Source: Candidatus Buchananbacteria bacterium
Lineage (GTDB): Bacteria; Patescibacteriota; Patescibacteriia; 2-01-FULL-39-33
DNA: 36,011 nucleotides
Reading direction: 5' to 3'
Assembly: GCA_017992755.1 (NCBI GenBank)
Contig: JAGONZ010000002.1
Span: forward strand, 1 to 36,011
Part shown: piece after piece, positions 1 through 7,304 of the stretch
Position numbering within the stretch: the first letter of the stretch is position 1
Layout of the letters: each line of letters begins with the position of its first letter
Made by a program: the position numbers and the translations under genes
The notes under the pieces: generated by a model
The model's database searches: none
What the model was told of the DNA's origin: nothing
Seen by the model: only the letters and a program-made list of their open reading frames with translations

Positions 1-209
1 AATCAGCCCTGTATGCCCAGGAGTTCAAGTACAAGAAGGTGATCAAAGAAAATGGTCTAGAATTTGATGACTACCATCGGTCACTGACATACTATAGCCA
101 ATTATTTGAGCAACATGGACTGCAAATGTGTGAGCTCTCTGAAAGTAACAGTCTAGGCACGTCTCAGTATCCAGACTTCATTATATTCGTCTTGCGCAAG
201 AAGTGTTAG
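1..209 (+). CDS. C-terminal end of a probable SAM-dependent methyltransferase (partial)
   Basis: An open frame enters from the left edge (codons from base 3) and ends at TAG 207-209, giving about 68 residues. The stretch YHRSLTYYSQLFEQHGLQM, followed by an SLGTSQYPDFIIFVLRKK end, matches the usual finish of class I SAM methyltransferases: a late helix with a conserved YHR, then a final beta strand ending P-x-F-hydrophobic-K. The SAM-binding motifs lie outside the window, so substrate cannot be stated. It converges on the ABC exporter gene with no gap: its stop ends at 209 and the exporter's stop begins at 210, with no obvious terminator between them. Assignment rests on the C-terminal pattern only. 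Confidence 0.55.
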   Translation, partial: SALYAQEFKYKKVIKENGLEFDDYHRSLTYYSQLFEQHGLQMCELSESNSLGTSQYPDFIIFVLRKKC

Positions 210-1958
210 TTACACTTCCCGCACCGCACCCTGCTCACGCCACAACGCCGCATACAAACCTTGGCGATCTAACAATTCTTGATGAGCGCCGGCCTCAACG
301 ATCGCGCCTTTCTCTAGAACATAAATCCGATCGGCGTGGGCGATTGTCGATAAACGGTGAGCCACTAATACTGTAATTAATTTTGGATGAGCCTTTTCAA
401 TATCTTCAATCGTCTCCACAATTGAACGCTCAGTAATTGAATCTAGGCTCGAGGTTGCTTCGTCGAAAATAATTAATTCCGGTTGGCGCAACAAGGCGCG
501 AGCAATCGCTAAGCGCTGACGTTCGCCGCCTGACAATTTCAAGCCGCCTTCACCGATGCGGGTTTCTAAACCCTGATCACCTTTTTCAATAATCGTCAGG
601 GCAGCCGCTTTTCTCAGGGCTTCAACACATTCATCATCAGTGGCGTTCGGCCGGACGAACCGCAAGTTTTCTCCGATTGTACCCGCGAATAATTGTGTTT
701 CTTGCGACACCAAGCCAATGCGCTGACGCAAGACATCAGTGTCGAACTGAGTAATATCAATATCATTGACCGTGATCGTACCTTGAGTTGGGCGGTACAA
801 GCCAACAAGTAATTTAATGATTGTTGATTTACCCGCACCTGATGGACCAACAAAGGCGACTGTCTCCCCTGGTTTCACCGCCAAAGACAATCCCGTCAAT
901 GCGTCCTGATCATCGCTGCCATAACGGAACGTCACGTCACTGAACGCAATCGCTTGCACCTCGGTCAGGTTTTTAGGTTCAGCTGGTTGCTCTTCAACCG
1001 GCATCGCCATAATTTTGGCCAACCGTTCATTGCTCGCTCGGGCTTCCTGATACGTCGCCGCGACCGCACTTAATTCGTTGAGTGGATTAAAGATAAAGAA
1101 TGAATAGAAGAACAAGCTGAAGAATTCACCGAGCGTGATTTGTTGAGTTGAAATCAGCCAGAGCAATAAGAGCAGCAAGAGCGAACGAACCGCGTTGATC
1201 AGTGTACCTTGTACAAAGCTCAATACTCGAACCAGTCGCAACTTTTTTAGTTCGAGCTCAAGGATAACACCATTAACCTCGTTCAGGCGGTTAATTTCCT
1301 GAACTTCCAAGCCGAGGCTTTTTACTAGCTCAACGTTGCGCAACGTTTCAGTGGTTGAACCAGCTAGCGCTGACTGTTCGCGAATAACTGTGGTTTGAGC
1401 CGTTTTAATTTTGCGGGTGATGATAAAAGTTAGCCCTCCAAGAATCGGAATCATCAGGGCGTAGACAAGAGCAATTAACCAGTGAACCCAGAGCGCGTAC
1501 GCAATAACGAAGACAATACCGATTAATGCCAAATAAATTGTATTTATAAAACTAACAATGACTCGTTCATTGTCAGTTCGAGCCTTGGCTAATACTTGAA
1601 GCAACTCGCCGGAACGCTGGTCTTCAAAAACTTCGAACGGCAATGACAATGTATGTTTGATACTATCAGCATATAGTCGTGTACCAACGCGCTGAGTGAT
1701 GACATTGACCGCGTAATCTTGGAAATTTTTGGCGACGCGCGACACAAACACAATTCCTACTGACAATAAAATTAAAGCTGACACACCCGTAATAAATTCT
1801 GTTGGTGAAATTTCACCGGCGCGGCTGGCGTAACGATCAACGATAATTCGAAATATTTGCGGATCAATTAAGGAAAAGATTTGATTGATGGCCGCCAAAA
1901 TCAAAGCTCCGACGAGCAGTTGTTTTTGGGGCTTAAGATATGACCAGAGAATTTTCAT
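210..1958 (-). CDS. ABC-type exporter, fused permease and ATPase
   Basis: This is a half-transporter of about 582 residues. An N-terminal six-helix ABC transmembrane domain (about residues 15-320) is followed by a nucleotide-binding domain with Walker A GPSGAGKST, signature LSGGERQR, Walker B LIIFDEATSSLD and the H-loop VLVAHRLST. It would form a homodimer in the cytoplasmic membrane and export a lipid, peptide or drug; the substrate is not readable. An upstream in-frame GTG at 1988 exists, but it lies inside the rpsT terminator hairpin and adds ten unlikely residues, so ATG 1958 (MKILWSYLKPQ) is preferred. It follows rpsT on the same strand but is separated from it by that terminator. Confidence 0.9.
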   Translation of the reverse strand: MKILWSYLKPQKQLLVGALILAAINQIFSLIDPQIFRIIVDRYASRAGEISPTEFITGVSALILLSVGIVFVSRVAKNFQDYAVNVITQRVGTRLYADSIKHTLSLPFEVFEDQRSGELLQVLAKARTDNERVIVSFINTIYLALIGIVFVIAYALWVHWLIALVYALMIPILGGLTFIITRKIKTAQTTVIREQSALAGSTTETLRNVELVKSLGLEVQEINRLNEVNGVILELELKKLRLVRVLSFVQGTLINAVRSLLLLLLLWLISTQQITLGEFFSLFFYSFFIFNPLNELSAVAATYQEARASNERLAKIMAMPVEEQPAEPKNLTEVQAIAFSDVTFRYGSDDQDALTGLSLAVKPGETVAFVGPSGAGKSTIIKLLVGLYRPTQGTITVNDIDITQFDTDVLRQRIGLVSQETQLFAGTIGENLRFVRPNATDDECVEALRKAAALTIIEKGDQGLETRIGEGGLKLSGGERQRLAIARALLRQPELIIFDEATSSLDSITERSIVETIEDIEKAHPKLITVLVAHRLSTIAHADRIYVLEKGAIVEAGAHQELLDRQGLYAALWREQGAVREV

Positions 1959-1972
1959 AAAACGGTAGTTAA

Positions 1973-2003
1973 AACCAAAACCCGTCACTCGCGAGCGACG
2001 GGT
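1973..2003 (-). terminator. Rho-independent terminator of rpsT
   Basis: Bases 1981-2002 form a GC-rich hairpin with outer arms cccgtc and gacggg and a near-palindromic tcgcga core. On the minus strand it is followed by TTTTGGTTTTAAC. It lies 13 bases after the rpsT stop. Confidence 0.75.
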
Positions 2004-2015
2004 CGGTAAAGATTG

Positions 2016-2279
2016 TTAAGCTTTGAGAGCGTTGAGTTGGCGCATCAAGCGTGACTTGCGGCGGCTGCCAGAGTTGGCAGAGATCGCTTTTTTGGCGACC
2101 GCTTTGTCGACGGCTTTGATCGCGGCTTTGAACTTAGTTTCCGCTTCTGACTTCTTGTCAGCGGCGACTTTAGTAGCGTGCTTGGTCAAAGTCTTGATCG
2201 TCCGCTTGCGACGGAGATTGCGCACGGTGCGCGTCTCGGCTTGTCGCAACGCTTTAATGGCGGCTTTTTTAATAGGCAT
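2016..2279 (-). CDS. rpsT: 30S ribosomal protein S20
   Basis: The 87-residue, highly basic protein begins MPIKKAAIKALRQAETR and ends in SRRKSRLMRQLNALKA, the typical S20 pattern of lysine/arginine/alanine-rich helices. S20 binds 16S rRNA in the body of the small subunit and is an early assembly protein. Length matches the family (about 85-90 residues). It is transcribed alone, with a terminator directly downstream at 1981-2002, and its upstream region holds a GTCATCCCGG-type repeat. Only a weak AAGGAAC lies upstream, about 15 bases from the ATG. Confidence 0.95.
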   Translation of the reverse strand: MPIKKAAIKALRQAETRTVRNLRRKRTIKTLTKHATKVAADKKSEAETKFKAAIKAVDKAVAKKAISANSGSRRKSRLMRQLNALKA

Positions 2280-2304
2280 AATTATTTGGCTTGTTCCTTA
2301 TTTT

Positions 2305-2357
2305 GTCATCCCGGAAAATTCGCAAGAGCGAAGCGGTGCGGATTTATCCGGGATCCC
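2305..2357. repeat. Small palindromic repeat, GTCATCCCGG type
   Basis: ATCCCGG at 2308-2314 pairs with CCGGGAT at 2348-2354 around a 33-base centre. The GTCATCCC start resembles the ends of the two 87-base elements at 8471 and 15171. It lies between divergent rpsT and the bactofilin gene. It may be a more diverged or different subfamily. Confidence 0.5.
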
Positions 2358-2409
2358 GACCACGCTCAGAATTTCGTAAGTACTACGAGTGTACCACAAC
2401 TGATCGATT

Positions 2410-2439
2410 TTGACAAGAGCGCGCTCGTGCCAGTACAAT
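2410..2439 (+). promoter_or_regulatory. Promoter of the bactofilin gene
   Basis: A perfect -35 TTGACA (2410-2415) is followed after 18 bases by TACAAT (2434-2439). Expected transcription start is near 2446, almost on the ATG at 2448, so the transcript would be leaderless or would start translation at the second ATG (2475). Confidence 0.7.
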
Positions 2440-2447
2440 ACGGGCAT

Positions 2448-2867
2448 ATGAGTACCATTTTTAAAGAAACTACTATGGCAGAGAATGACACAATCATCGG
2501 TCAATCAGTCCGCGTCGAGGGTGAATTTACTACTGAAGGCAACGTCATCATCGATGGCGTCATGTCTGGCAGTGTCAGTACCACTAAAAGCTTGCGGGTC
2601 GGCCCGAGCGCGATCATTTTCGCAAGCGTTGGTGCTGAAAACGCTTCAATTGCTGGGGAAATCCAAGGCACCGTTGTTGTTACCGGCAAACTTGAGTTAG
2701 CCGCTACGGCTAAAATCTTTGGGGACGTTAAAGCTGGCACCCTAGTGATCGCTGCTGGCGCCGTCCTTAACGGCAAGTGCCAAATGACTGACGGCGCCCA
2801 AAAGTCACCAAAACCCAACCCAACCAAGGCCAAGCCTGGCGTCGACGCCGTTCCCGAAACTCGCTAA
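2448..2867 (+). CDS. Bactofilin (polymer-forming cytoskeletal protein)
   Basis: A 139-residue protein with the bactofilin core (DUF583/PF04519). After a short N-terminus (DTIIGQSVRVEGEFTTEGNV) comes a repeating glycine/hydrophobic pattern, IIDGVMSGSV...GEIQGTVVVTGKLEL...IFGDVKAGTLVI, typical of a right-handed beta helix, then a proline/lysine-rich tail (KSPKPNPTKAKPG). Bactofilins polymerise without nucleotide and act as membrane-associated scaffolds for cell shape or envelope enzymes. The start is uncertain between ATG 2448 and ATG 2475 (MAENDT); the promoter supports either. The frame extends further upstream, but that part carries no family pattern. A lipid-kinase-like gene follows after 15 bases. 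Confidence 0.88.
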   Translation: MSTIFKETTMAENDTIIGQSVRVEGEFTTEGNVIIDGVMSGSVSTTKSLRVGPSAIIFASVGAENASIAGEIQGTVVVTGKLELAATAKIFGDVKAGTLVIAAGAVLNGKCQMTDGAQKSPKPNPTKAKPGVDAVPETR

Positions 2868-2882
2868 CCCATCGCCAGCGCG

Positions 2883-3596
2883 ATGTATCATTACGTATAT
2901 GATGCTGCCCTTAATGACCCGCGGCACCATAAATTATTGGCCCGCATCGAAACTCGGTTAACTGACCTGGGAATTGCCGGCTCAATCACTCGTCTCGCCG
3001 CCGCTAAAAACACGGCGGCGACTGTTCGGCGTGATCTCCAGCCCGGACTATCAACGATTGTGGTTGTCGGCACTGACCGCACCTTAGGTGAAATTATCAA
3101 CATTGCAGTTGACCCGGCCATTACGTTTGGGTTTATTCCCATTGGTCCGTCGGCAATTGCCGACCTGATGGGTATTAATCAAGACAAGGCTGCTGAAATT
3201 TTGTCATCACGCCTCGTCGCCACCTTCGCACTGGGTTGTATCAATACCTATCGCTTTATTACAACCTTGGAAATTAAAAAAACAGTGTCGATCACTGTTA
3301 ATAAGCAATACCGAATCGAAACAAACAACCAACGGGTGACAATTACCAACATGAGCCACCAACGTGCTCAAACCGAGATTCCAACATTAGAAGTTCATAT
3401 GCAACCGGCTGTCCATCGTTGGCAACGCACTACTGAATTCACTCAATTGCACGCCGACCATCTGGAGATTACCGCTCCCATTGGCGTCACTCCAATTGTC
3501 CTAACTGATGAAGGACGCTCAATCAACACCCCGGCCCAAATTTCTTGCTTGCCGCAAGCACTAAAACTAATTGTCGGTCGGGATCGCTTGTGCTAA
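2883..3596 (+). CDS. Diacylglycerol-kinase-like protein with altered glycine motif
   Basis: 237 residues. The first half follows the DAGK catalytic / NAD-kinase-like fold: a YHYVYDAAL start, a helix, then STIVVVGTDRTLGEIINIAVDP and ITFGFIPIGPSAIADLMGI. In active lipid kinases (YegS/DgkB) the motif is GGDGT; here it reads GTDRT, so two of its three glycines are replaced. The second half would match the beta-rich C-terminal domain. At 237 residues it is shorter than the usual 290-330. It may be a diverged kinase or a lipid-binding protein without activity. It lies 15 bases after the bactofilin gene, likely in the same transcript, and its end overlaps the PRC-barrel gene by four bases on the opposite strand. 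Confidence 0.6.
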   Translation: MYHYVYDAALNDPRHHKLLARIETRLTDLGIAGSITRLAAAKNTAATVRRDLQPGLSTIVVVGTDRTLGEIINIAVDPAITFGFIPIGPSAIADLMGINQDKAAEILSSRLVATFALGCINTYRFITTLEIKKTVSITVNKQYRIETNNQRVTITNMSHQRAQTEIPTLEVHMQPAVHRWQRTTEFTQLHADHLEITAPIGVTPIVLTDEGRSINTPAQISCLPQALKLIVGRDRLC

Positions 3597-3862
3597 ACCG
3601 TAGCCGTTTCAATTACCGATGAAGACACGGATTTTTCACCACTCTCAACGGTAACTTGCTCTGGCGTAATTTCAATAATCTGCTCGTGACGGATGATCAA
3701 ATCAGCTTTGATCATTTTTTTTACCAAATTATTAGTGCTGACACCCAGCGCCGCTAAGCGACCAGTTTCGGCGTCGATAATAATATCACCAACCACCCCT
3801 AGCTTAATTCCGTCGCGACTCACGACAGGGATTTTTAACAGTTGTTGGTAACTAAGCTCCAT
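3593..3862 (-). CDS. PRC-barrel domain protein
   Basis: An 89-residue protein with one PRC-barrel-like domain: the opening LLKIPVVSRDGIKLGVVGDIII, the DAETGRLAALGVS segment and a short C-terminal beta region. PRC-barrels are small beta domains found in RimM and photosynthetic reaction-centre H subunits and in stand-alone proteins that bind RNA or protein partners; the role here is unknown. It starts two bases after yidC ends and so is probably last in the rpmH-rnpA-yidD-yidC transcript, the place where jag/khpB often sits in other bacteria. Confidence 0.75.
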   Translation of the reverse strand: MELSYQQLLKIPVVSRDGIKLGVVGDIIIDAETGRLAALGVSTNNLVKKMIKADLIIRHEQIIEITPEQVTVESGEKSVSSSVIETATV

Positions 3863-3864
3863 AG

Positions 3865-4596
3865 CTAGGCAATTGGTTTTTTTCGAAAGACTAAGTGTTG
3901 TTGTAAGGCGCTAATCAGCGCATTGACTAACCAATAAAGTGGTAGTCCGCTTGGGAAAATGGCACCAGCGAAAATAGTCATCAACGGCATGACATACAGC
4001 ATTTGTTTGTTCATCATTGCCATCATGTTTTCATCAGCCCCGCCTGGTGTTTTGGTGGCCATCGGTGGTCGGTGATTCATCAACATCCGGGTTTGAATGA
4101 ACTGTGCGCCACCAGCCAAAACTGCTAGAACTAAGTTTGGTTTGGCCAAATTAAATAAACCAAGAGAGATTGGATTAAGCGCACCAGGGTTACTGACAAA
4201 TGGATAGAGGGCGGTCAGTGTGTGCTGAGCTAAGCCATCTTGGAATACATGATACAGCGCAATTAAAAAAGGAAATTGTAATAATATCGGCAAACAGGAT
4301 GACAGTGGATTTACCTTCTCCTCCTTGTACAATTTCATCACTGCAGCGGCAAACGCTTCCTTGTTATCCTTATGCTCAGCTTTGAGCGCGTCAATTTTTG
4401 GCTGTAAACTCTGCAGAGCCCGCTGCGAACGAAGAGCCGGCACTGTTAATGGATATAAAACTAATTTGATCAAGACTGTGAGCGCGATAATTGCCAATCC
4501 AAGATCATGGCCAGGTAAGACGTTATAGAGCCAGACCAATAAATTAAATAATGGCTGGTAAAAAATCGTGAAGAACAATGAAAAAATCATGCTCAT
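3865..4596 (-). CDS. yidC: Membrane protein insertase YidC (short form)
   Basis: 243 residues, lacking the large periplasmic domain of proteobacterial YidC, as in Gram-positive and CPR versions. The core family region runs from GHDLGLAIIALTVLIKLVLYPL through the cytoplasmic coiled segment (LQPKIDALKAEHKDNKE), then NPLSSCLPILLQFPFLIALYHVF, with the last helices near MPLMTIFAGAIFPSGLPLYWLV. The KLVLYPL segment holds the lysine at the position of the conserved positive charge in the hydrophilic groove. It inserts membrane proteins with or without SecYEG. It sits one base after the yidD stop, the standard order next to rnpA and rpmH. Confidence 0.95.
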   Translation of the reverse strand: MSMIFSLFFTIFYQPLFNLLVWLYNVLPGHDLGLAIIALTVLIKLVLYPLTVPALRSQRALQSLQPKIDALKAEHKDNKEAFAAAVMKLYKEEKVNPLSSCLPILLQFPFLIALYHVFQDGLAQHTLTALYPFVSNPGALNPISLGLFNLAKPNLVLAVLAGGAQFIQTRMLMNHRPPMATKTPGGADENMMAMMNKQMLYVMPLMTIFAGAIFPSGLPLYWLVNALISALQQHLVFRKKPIA

Positions 4597-4597
4597 G

Positions 4598-4834
4598 TTA
4601 TTTGATTACTGGATCATGTCCGCCGGCTGATAAAGGATTACACCGTCCGATCCGCCAAATAATTTTGGGAAGACTGCGCAGTAGTCCATGTGTTTCTAAA
4701 CTTTCAAGGGCGTACTGAGAACATGTTGGATAATAGCGGCAATATCCATATGGATATCGAGCCCGCAGCCACCCATGATCAGGCGAGAGTGTTTTTTGAT
4801 ACCACCGAATTAAAACAATACTAATTCGAGTCAT
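4598..4834 (-). CDS. yidD: Membrane protein insertion efficiency factor YidD
   Basis: A 78-residue protein with the conserved YidD core: IRWYQKTLSP, then CRYYPTCSQYALESLETHG and a final RIGRCNPLSAGGHDPV. Three conserved cysteines are present (CRYYPTCSQY and GRCNP). YidD is a small amphipathic membrane-associated protein that aids YidC-dependent insertion. Its ATG overlaps the rnpA stop by four bases (ATGA), and yidC begins one base after its end, implying coupled translation. Confidence 0.95.
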   Translation of the reverse strand: MTRISIVLIRWYQKTLSPDHGWLRARYPYGYCRYYPTCSQYALESLETHGLLRSLPKIIWRIGRCNPLSAGGHDPVIK

Positions 4835-5172
4835 CGTGAAGATTTAAAAACTGTTTGCGTAACTTTAGTCAGGGCTTGCTGTAAATCATCAAAGTTCGCG
4901 GTGCGACTCGCCGGCAACGCACTAATGACGACATCGTACCCACTAGCGGCGGGAATTAACTCGAGACTTAAGGACCGCAAGCGTCGCTTAATTAAATTTC
5001 GAGTCACTGCTTGCTTGCTAACCTTAGTTGAAACCACAACCGTAATGCGACGCCCAGTAGCCCGTCGGGGCAACCAGTAACTACGAAAAAGCGGCGTCGG
5101 TACCTGCCGTCCGCGACGGTACACCGTTTGGACATCAGTTGAACGACGCAACCGTTCGGGGCGACTAAACAT
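4831..5172 (-). CDS. rnpA: Ribonuclease P protein component
   Basis: 113 residues. It starts MFSRPERLRRSTDVQTVYRRG and carries the RNR-type motif in the form KQAVTRNLIKRRLRSL, the RNA-binding signature of RnpA. RnpA binds the RNase P RNA and assists 5' processing of tRNA precursors. The protein is basic and of normal length. The gene lies 17 bases after rpmH and overlaps yidD by four bases. The catalytic RNA gene (rnpB) was not found in the window. Confidence 0.93.
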   Translation of the reverse strand: MFSRPERLRRSTDVQTVYRRGRQVPTPLFRSYWLPRRATGRRITVVVSTKVSKQAVTRNLIKRRLRSLSLELIPAASGYDVVISALPASRTANFDDLQQALTKVTQTVFKSSR

Positions 5173-5189
5173 TTCGCCGAGGTAATTTA

Positions 5190-5327
5190 TTAGACGGTCA
5201 AACGAGCGCGTTTTTTCAGACGGCGACGTTTGATCACTTTGCGACCACCAACAGTGCGCATCTTAGCTCGGAACCCATGGGTTCGGGCGCGTTTGCGCTT
5301 CTTTGGTTGGTATGTTCGTTTAGGCAT
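5190..5327 (-). CDS. rpmH: 50S ribosomal protein L34
   Basis: A 45-residue reading frame: ATG at 5325-5327 and TAA at 5190-5192. It begins [20 protein letters not shown] and continues [20 protein letters not shown], a full L34 signature (KRTYQP, HGFR.RM.T..GR.V...RR.KGR-like). L34 is a component of the large ribosomal subunit. It is first in the rpmH-rnpA-yidD-yidC group pointing away from dnaA, the classic arrangement on one side of the bacterial origin. The annotation rests on direct translation of the minus strand. Confidence 0.97.
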   Translation of the reverse strand: MPKRTYQPKKRKRARTHGFRAKMRTVGGRKVIKRRRLKKRARLTV

Positions 5328-5364
5328 AATAGTAGACTTAATCCTTAATTGTCATCCATACTTT

Positions 5365-5404
5365 ACCCCTCCCATAACACCTTCCCCTATCCTAGGGGAG
5401 GAAC
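5365..5404 (+). repeat. Repeat family B, copy 1
   Basis: The segment acccctcccataacacct, then tcccctatcctaggggagga, matches copies at 15124 and 34759. The second half is an inverted repeat around cctagg. Confidence 0.7.
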
Positions 5405-5552
5405 TCTTAGCTGGACGAGATAAAGTGGAGCTCAATTGCTTTACGGCTAACTATACCACACCATAGTTATAAGGTCAATGATTATAGCGCAATTATCCAG
5501 TATCAACACTTAATCCACAGCTTGTATACCCTGTATTCACTAAGTATGGTTT

Positions 5553-5580
5553 TTGTAGTTGTGTATAAGTGTGGTAAAAT
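5553..5580 (+). promoter_or_regulatory. Possible dnaA promoter with DnaA box in the spacer
   Basis: TTGTAG (5553-5558) and TAAAAT (5575-5580) are 16 bases apart and could be -35 and -10 boxes for dnaA. The best DnaA-box match in the region (TTATACACA, minus strand, 5560-5568) lies between them, which would suit autorepression. The promoter boxes are weak matches. Confidence 0.4.
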
Positions 5581-5633
5581 GAAAGTCGCCTATATTTCCT
5601 AGAATTTTTATTCCTAAACTCCAGTTATCCACG

Positions 5634-6998
5634 ATGAATCCCCAGCAATTATGGCAAGCGATCCTTGGTGAATTGGAGCTCATACTGTCCAAAGCTAATT
5701 TTACCACATGGTTTAAAAATACCGGCATTTCTTCAGTCGCTAATGATGAGGTGGTGATCTCGGTCCCAAACGGGTTTACAAAGGAATGGCTTGAGAAGAA
5801 ATACCATCAAAACATCGTTAAAGCTTATAAAAACATCACAGGTGCCAGTCCTAAGAGTATTACCTATAAAATTGAGGTTATTACCACTGCCACCCCTATT
5901 ATAACTCCCACTTCTTCCACTTCACCTATTGTCGCTAGTCCGTCAGAGCCTAAAAATCAGCTAAAATTAGATAATTTTACCTTAAACCCAAAGTATACCT
6001 TTGCCAATTTTATCGTTGGTAAAAACAATGAATTAGCTCATGCTGCCTCATTAGCAGTGGCTAAAAACCCTGGAACCAGCTATAACCCACTTTTTATGTA
6101 TGGTGGGGTTGGACTCGGCAAAACTCACCTTATGCAAGCAATTGGGCATGCAATTTTAGAGAATAATCCCTCAGTAAAGGTTTTATATGTATCCTGTGAG
6201 AAATTTACTAACGATTACATTGCCGCTATTCAAAGTGGTAAAGCTAGTGATTTTGAGAAGAAATATCGCTTAATTGACGTCTTATTGATCGACGATATTC
6301 AATTTATCTCTGGTAAAGAGCGGACCCAGGAGGCATTTTTTTATACTTTTAATGAACTCCACCAACATAATAAGCAAGTGGTAATCTCTTCTGATCGACC
6401 ACCAAAAGCTATTGCCGCCCTTGAACACCGCTTGGTTTCACGTTTTGAATGGGGAATGATTGCTGATATCTCCGCTCCTGACTTGGAAACAAAGATGGCT
6501 ATTATTGAAACCAAGGCTCGGGAGAAGAATTATGTCCTCACTCCTGATATTACTCAATATTTAGCCACTGTCATCCACAACAACGTCCGCGAACTTGAGG
6601 GCGCTCTTAACCGAATTATTGCCCATAGCCAATTACTTTCAAAAACATTAGGCTTGGAGGAGGTAAAACAGGTGGTCAGTAGTATTACTGCCGCCTCCCA
6701 AAAGAAATCTTTAACCCCAAAAACAATTATTTCAATTGTGGCAGAATACTTTGATATCGCCATTGAAGATATTATCGGCCCCTGCCGCAAAAAGAATCTC
6801 ACTGAGCCGCGTCAGATTATTATGTACCTCATTCGCGAGGAACTTAAATCATCCTACCCAACCATCGGCCAAGAAATTGGGGGACGCGACCATACCACCG
6901 TCATTCATGCGTACGAGAAAATTAATCGTAACATTAAAACTGACGATAAGTTGCGTCACGACATCACTGCCCTTAAACAGAAATTAGCGATCCAATAA
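5634..6998 (+). CDS. dnaA: Chromosomal replication initiator protein DnaA
   Basis: 454 residues with all four DnaA regions. The N-terminal domain I (QQLWQAILGELELILSKANFTTWF) is followed by a Thr/Ser/Pro-rich linker near residues 85-108. The AAA+ domain has Walker A GGVGLGKT at 157-164 and Walker B VLLIDD at 216-221. Domain IV carries the DNA-contacting signature GRDHTTVIHAYEKI from residue 417. ATP-bound DnaA binds DnaA boxes and opens the origin. No Shine-Dalgarno is visible; instead a DnaA-box-like TTATCCACG directly abuts the ATG. dnaN follows in the same direction after 306 bases. Confidence 0.98.
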   Translation: MNPQQLWQAILGELELILSKANFTTWFKNTGISSVANDEVVISVPNGFTKEWLEKKYHQNIVKAYKNITGASPKSITYKIEVITTATPIITPTSSTSPIVASPSEPKNQLKLDNFTLNPKYTFANFIVGKNNELAHAASLAVAKNPGTSYNPLFMYGGVGLGKTHLMQAIGHAILENNPSVKVLYVSCEKFTNDYIAAIQSGKASDFEKKYRLIDVLLIDDIQFISGKERTQEAFFYTFNELHQHNKQVVISSDRPPKAIAALEHRLVSRFEWGMIADISAPDLETKMAIIETKAREKNYVLTPDITQYLATVIHNNVRELEGALNRIIAHSQLLSKTLGLEEVKQVVSSITAASQKKSLTPKTIISIVAEYFDIAIEDIIGPCRKKNLTEPRQIIMYLIREELKSSYPTIGQEIGGRDHTTVIHAYEKINRNIKTDDKLRHDITALKQKLAIQ

Positions 6999-7304
6999 AG
7001 CGCGTGGGTATAAGATGAGGATAAAGTAAGTAAGAGTGTGGGATAGACCGTTGATAGGAGTTGTACAACTTGGGAGTTAGTCTTATAACTCATGTACACA
7101 AGTTGTGTTCAATACTAGTATAAGTTTCTATCTTAGTTCTACCTCAACCTTAAAAAGAGTTATTAGAGTTCCAGTACGAAGTCGTCCTCAAAGTTATACC
7201 CATTAATACAGTAAGAAATACTAATTATTTCTTAATAAAATAGAAGTTATTTCGAGTTATCCCCGTATCCCCAACCCTTAGTATTATGATGAATTATATA
7301 TAGT
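6999..7304. other. Intergenic region dnaA-dnaN with palindromes, second oriC candidate
   Basis: 306 bases without a gene. It holds a perfect 12-base palindrome agttgtacaact (7059-7070) and an inverted repeat ACACAA-G-TTGTGT (7096-7108). It becomes AT-rich toward dnaN and has a TTATCCCCG site (7257-7265) that is a two-mismatch DnaA box. A TATGAT (7285-7290) 14 bases before the dnaN ATG could be its -10 box. It may be part of the origin or a dnaN control region. Confidence 0.4.

Larger units (their letters stand above)
5328..5633. other. Intergenic region rpmH-dnaA, candidate oriC half
   Basis: 306 bases between divergent rpmH and dnaA. It holds one repeat-B copy (5365-5404), a 7-bp hairpin (taactat 5448-5454 with atagtta 5463-5469), and an AT-rich part with DnaA-box-like 9-mers: TTATCCAGT 5493, TAATCCACA 5511, TTATACACA on the minus strand 5560-5568, and TTATCCACG 5625-5633, which abuts the dnaA ATG. 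The gene order supports an origin here or in the dnaA-dnaN gap; the exact unwinding site is not determined. Confidence 0.5.

Noticed and set aside
1959-1988. GTG start for the ABC exporter
   Set aside because: It lies within the rpsT terminator stem and adds residues without family similarity; ATG 1958 gives a normal start.
5230-5466. A plus-strand frame of 78 residues over rpmH
   Set aside because: It is antisense to rpmH, runs through the family-B repeat and has no family signal.
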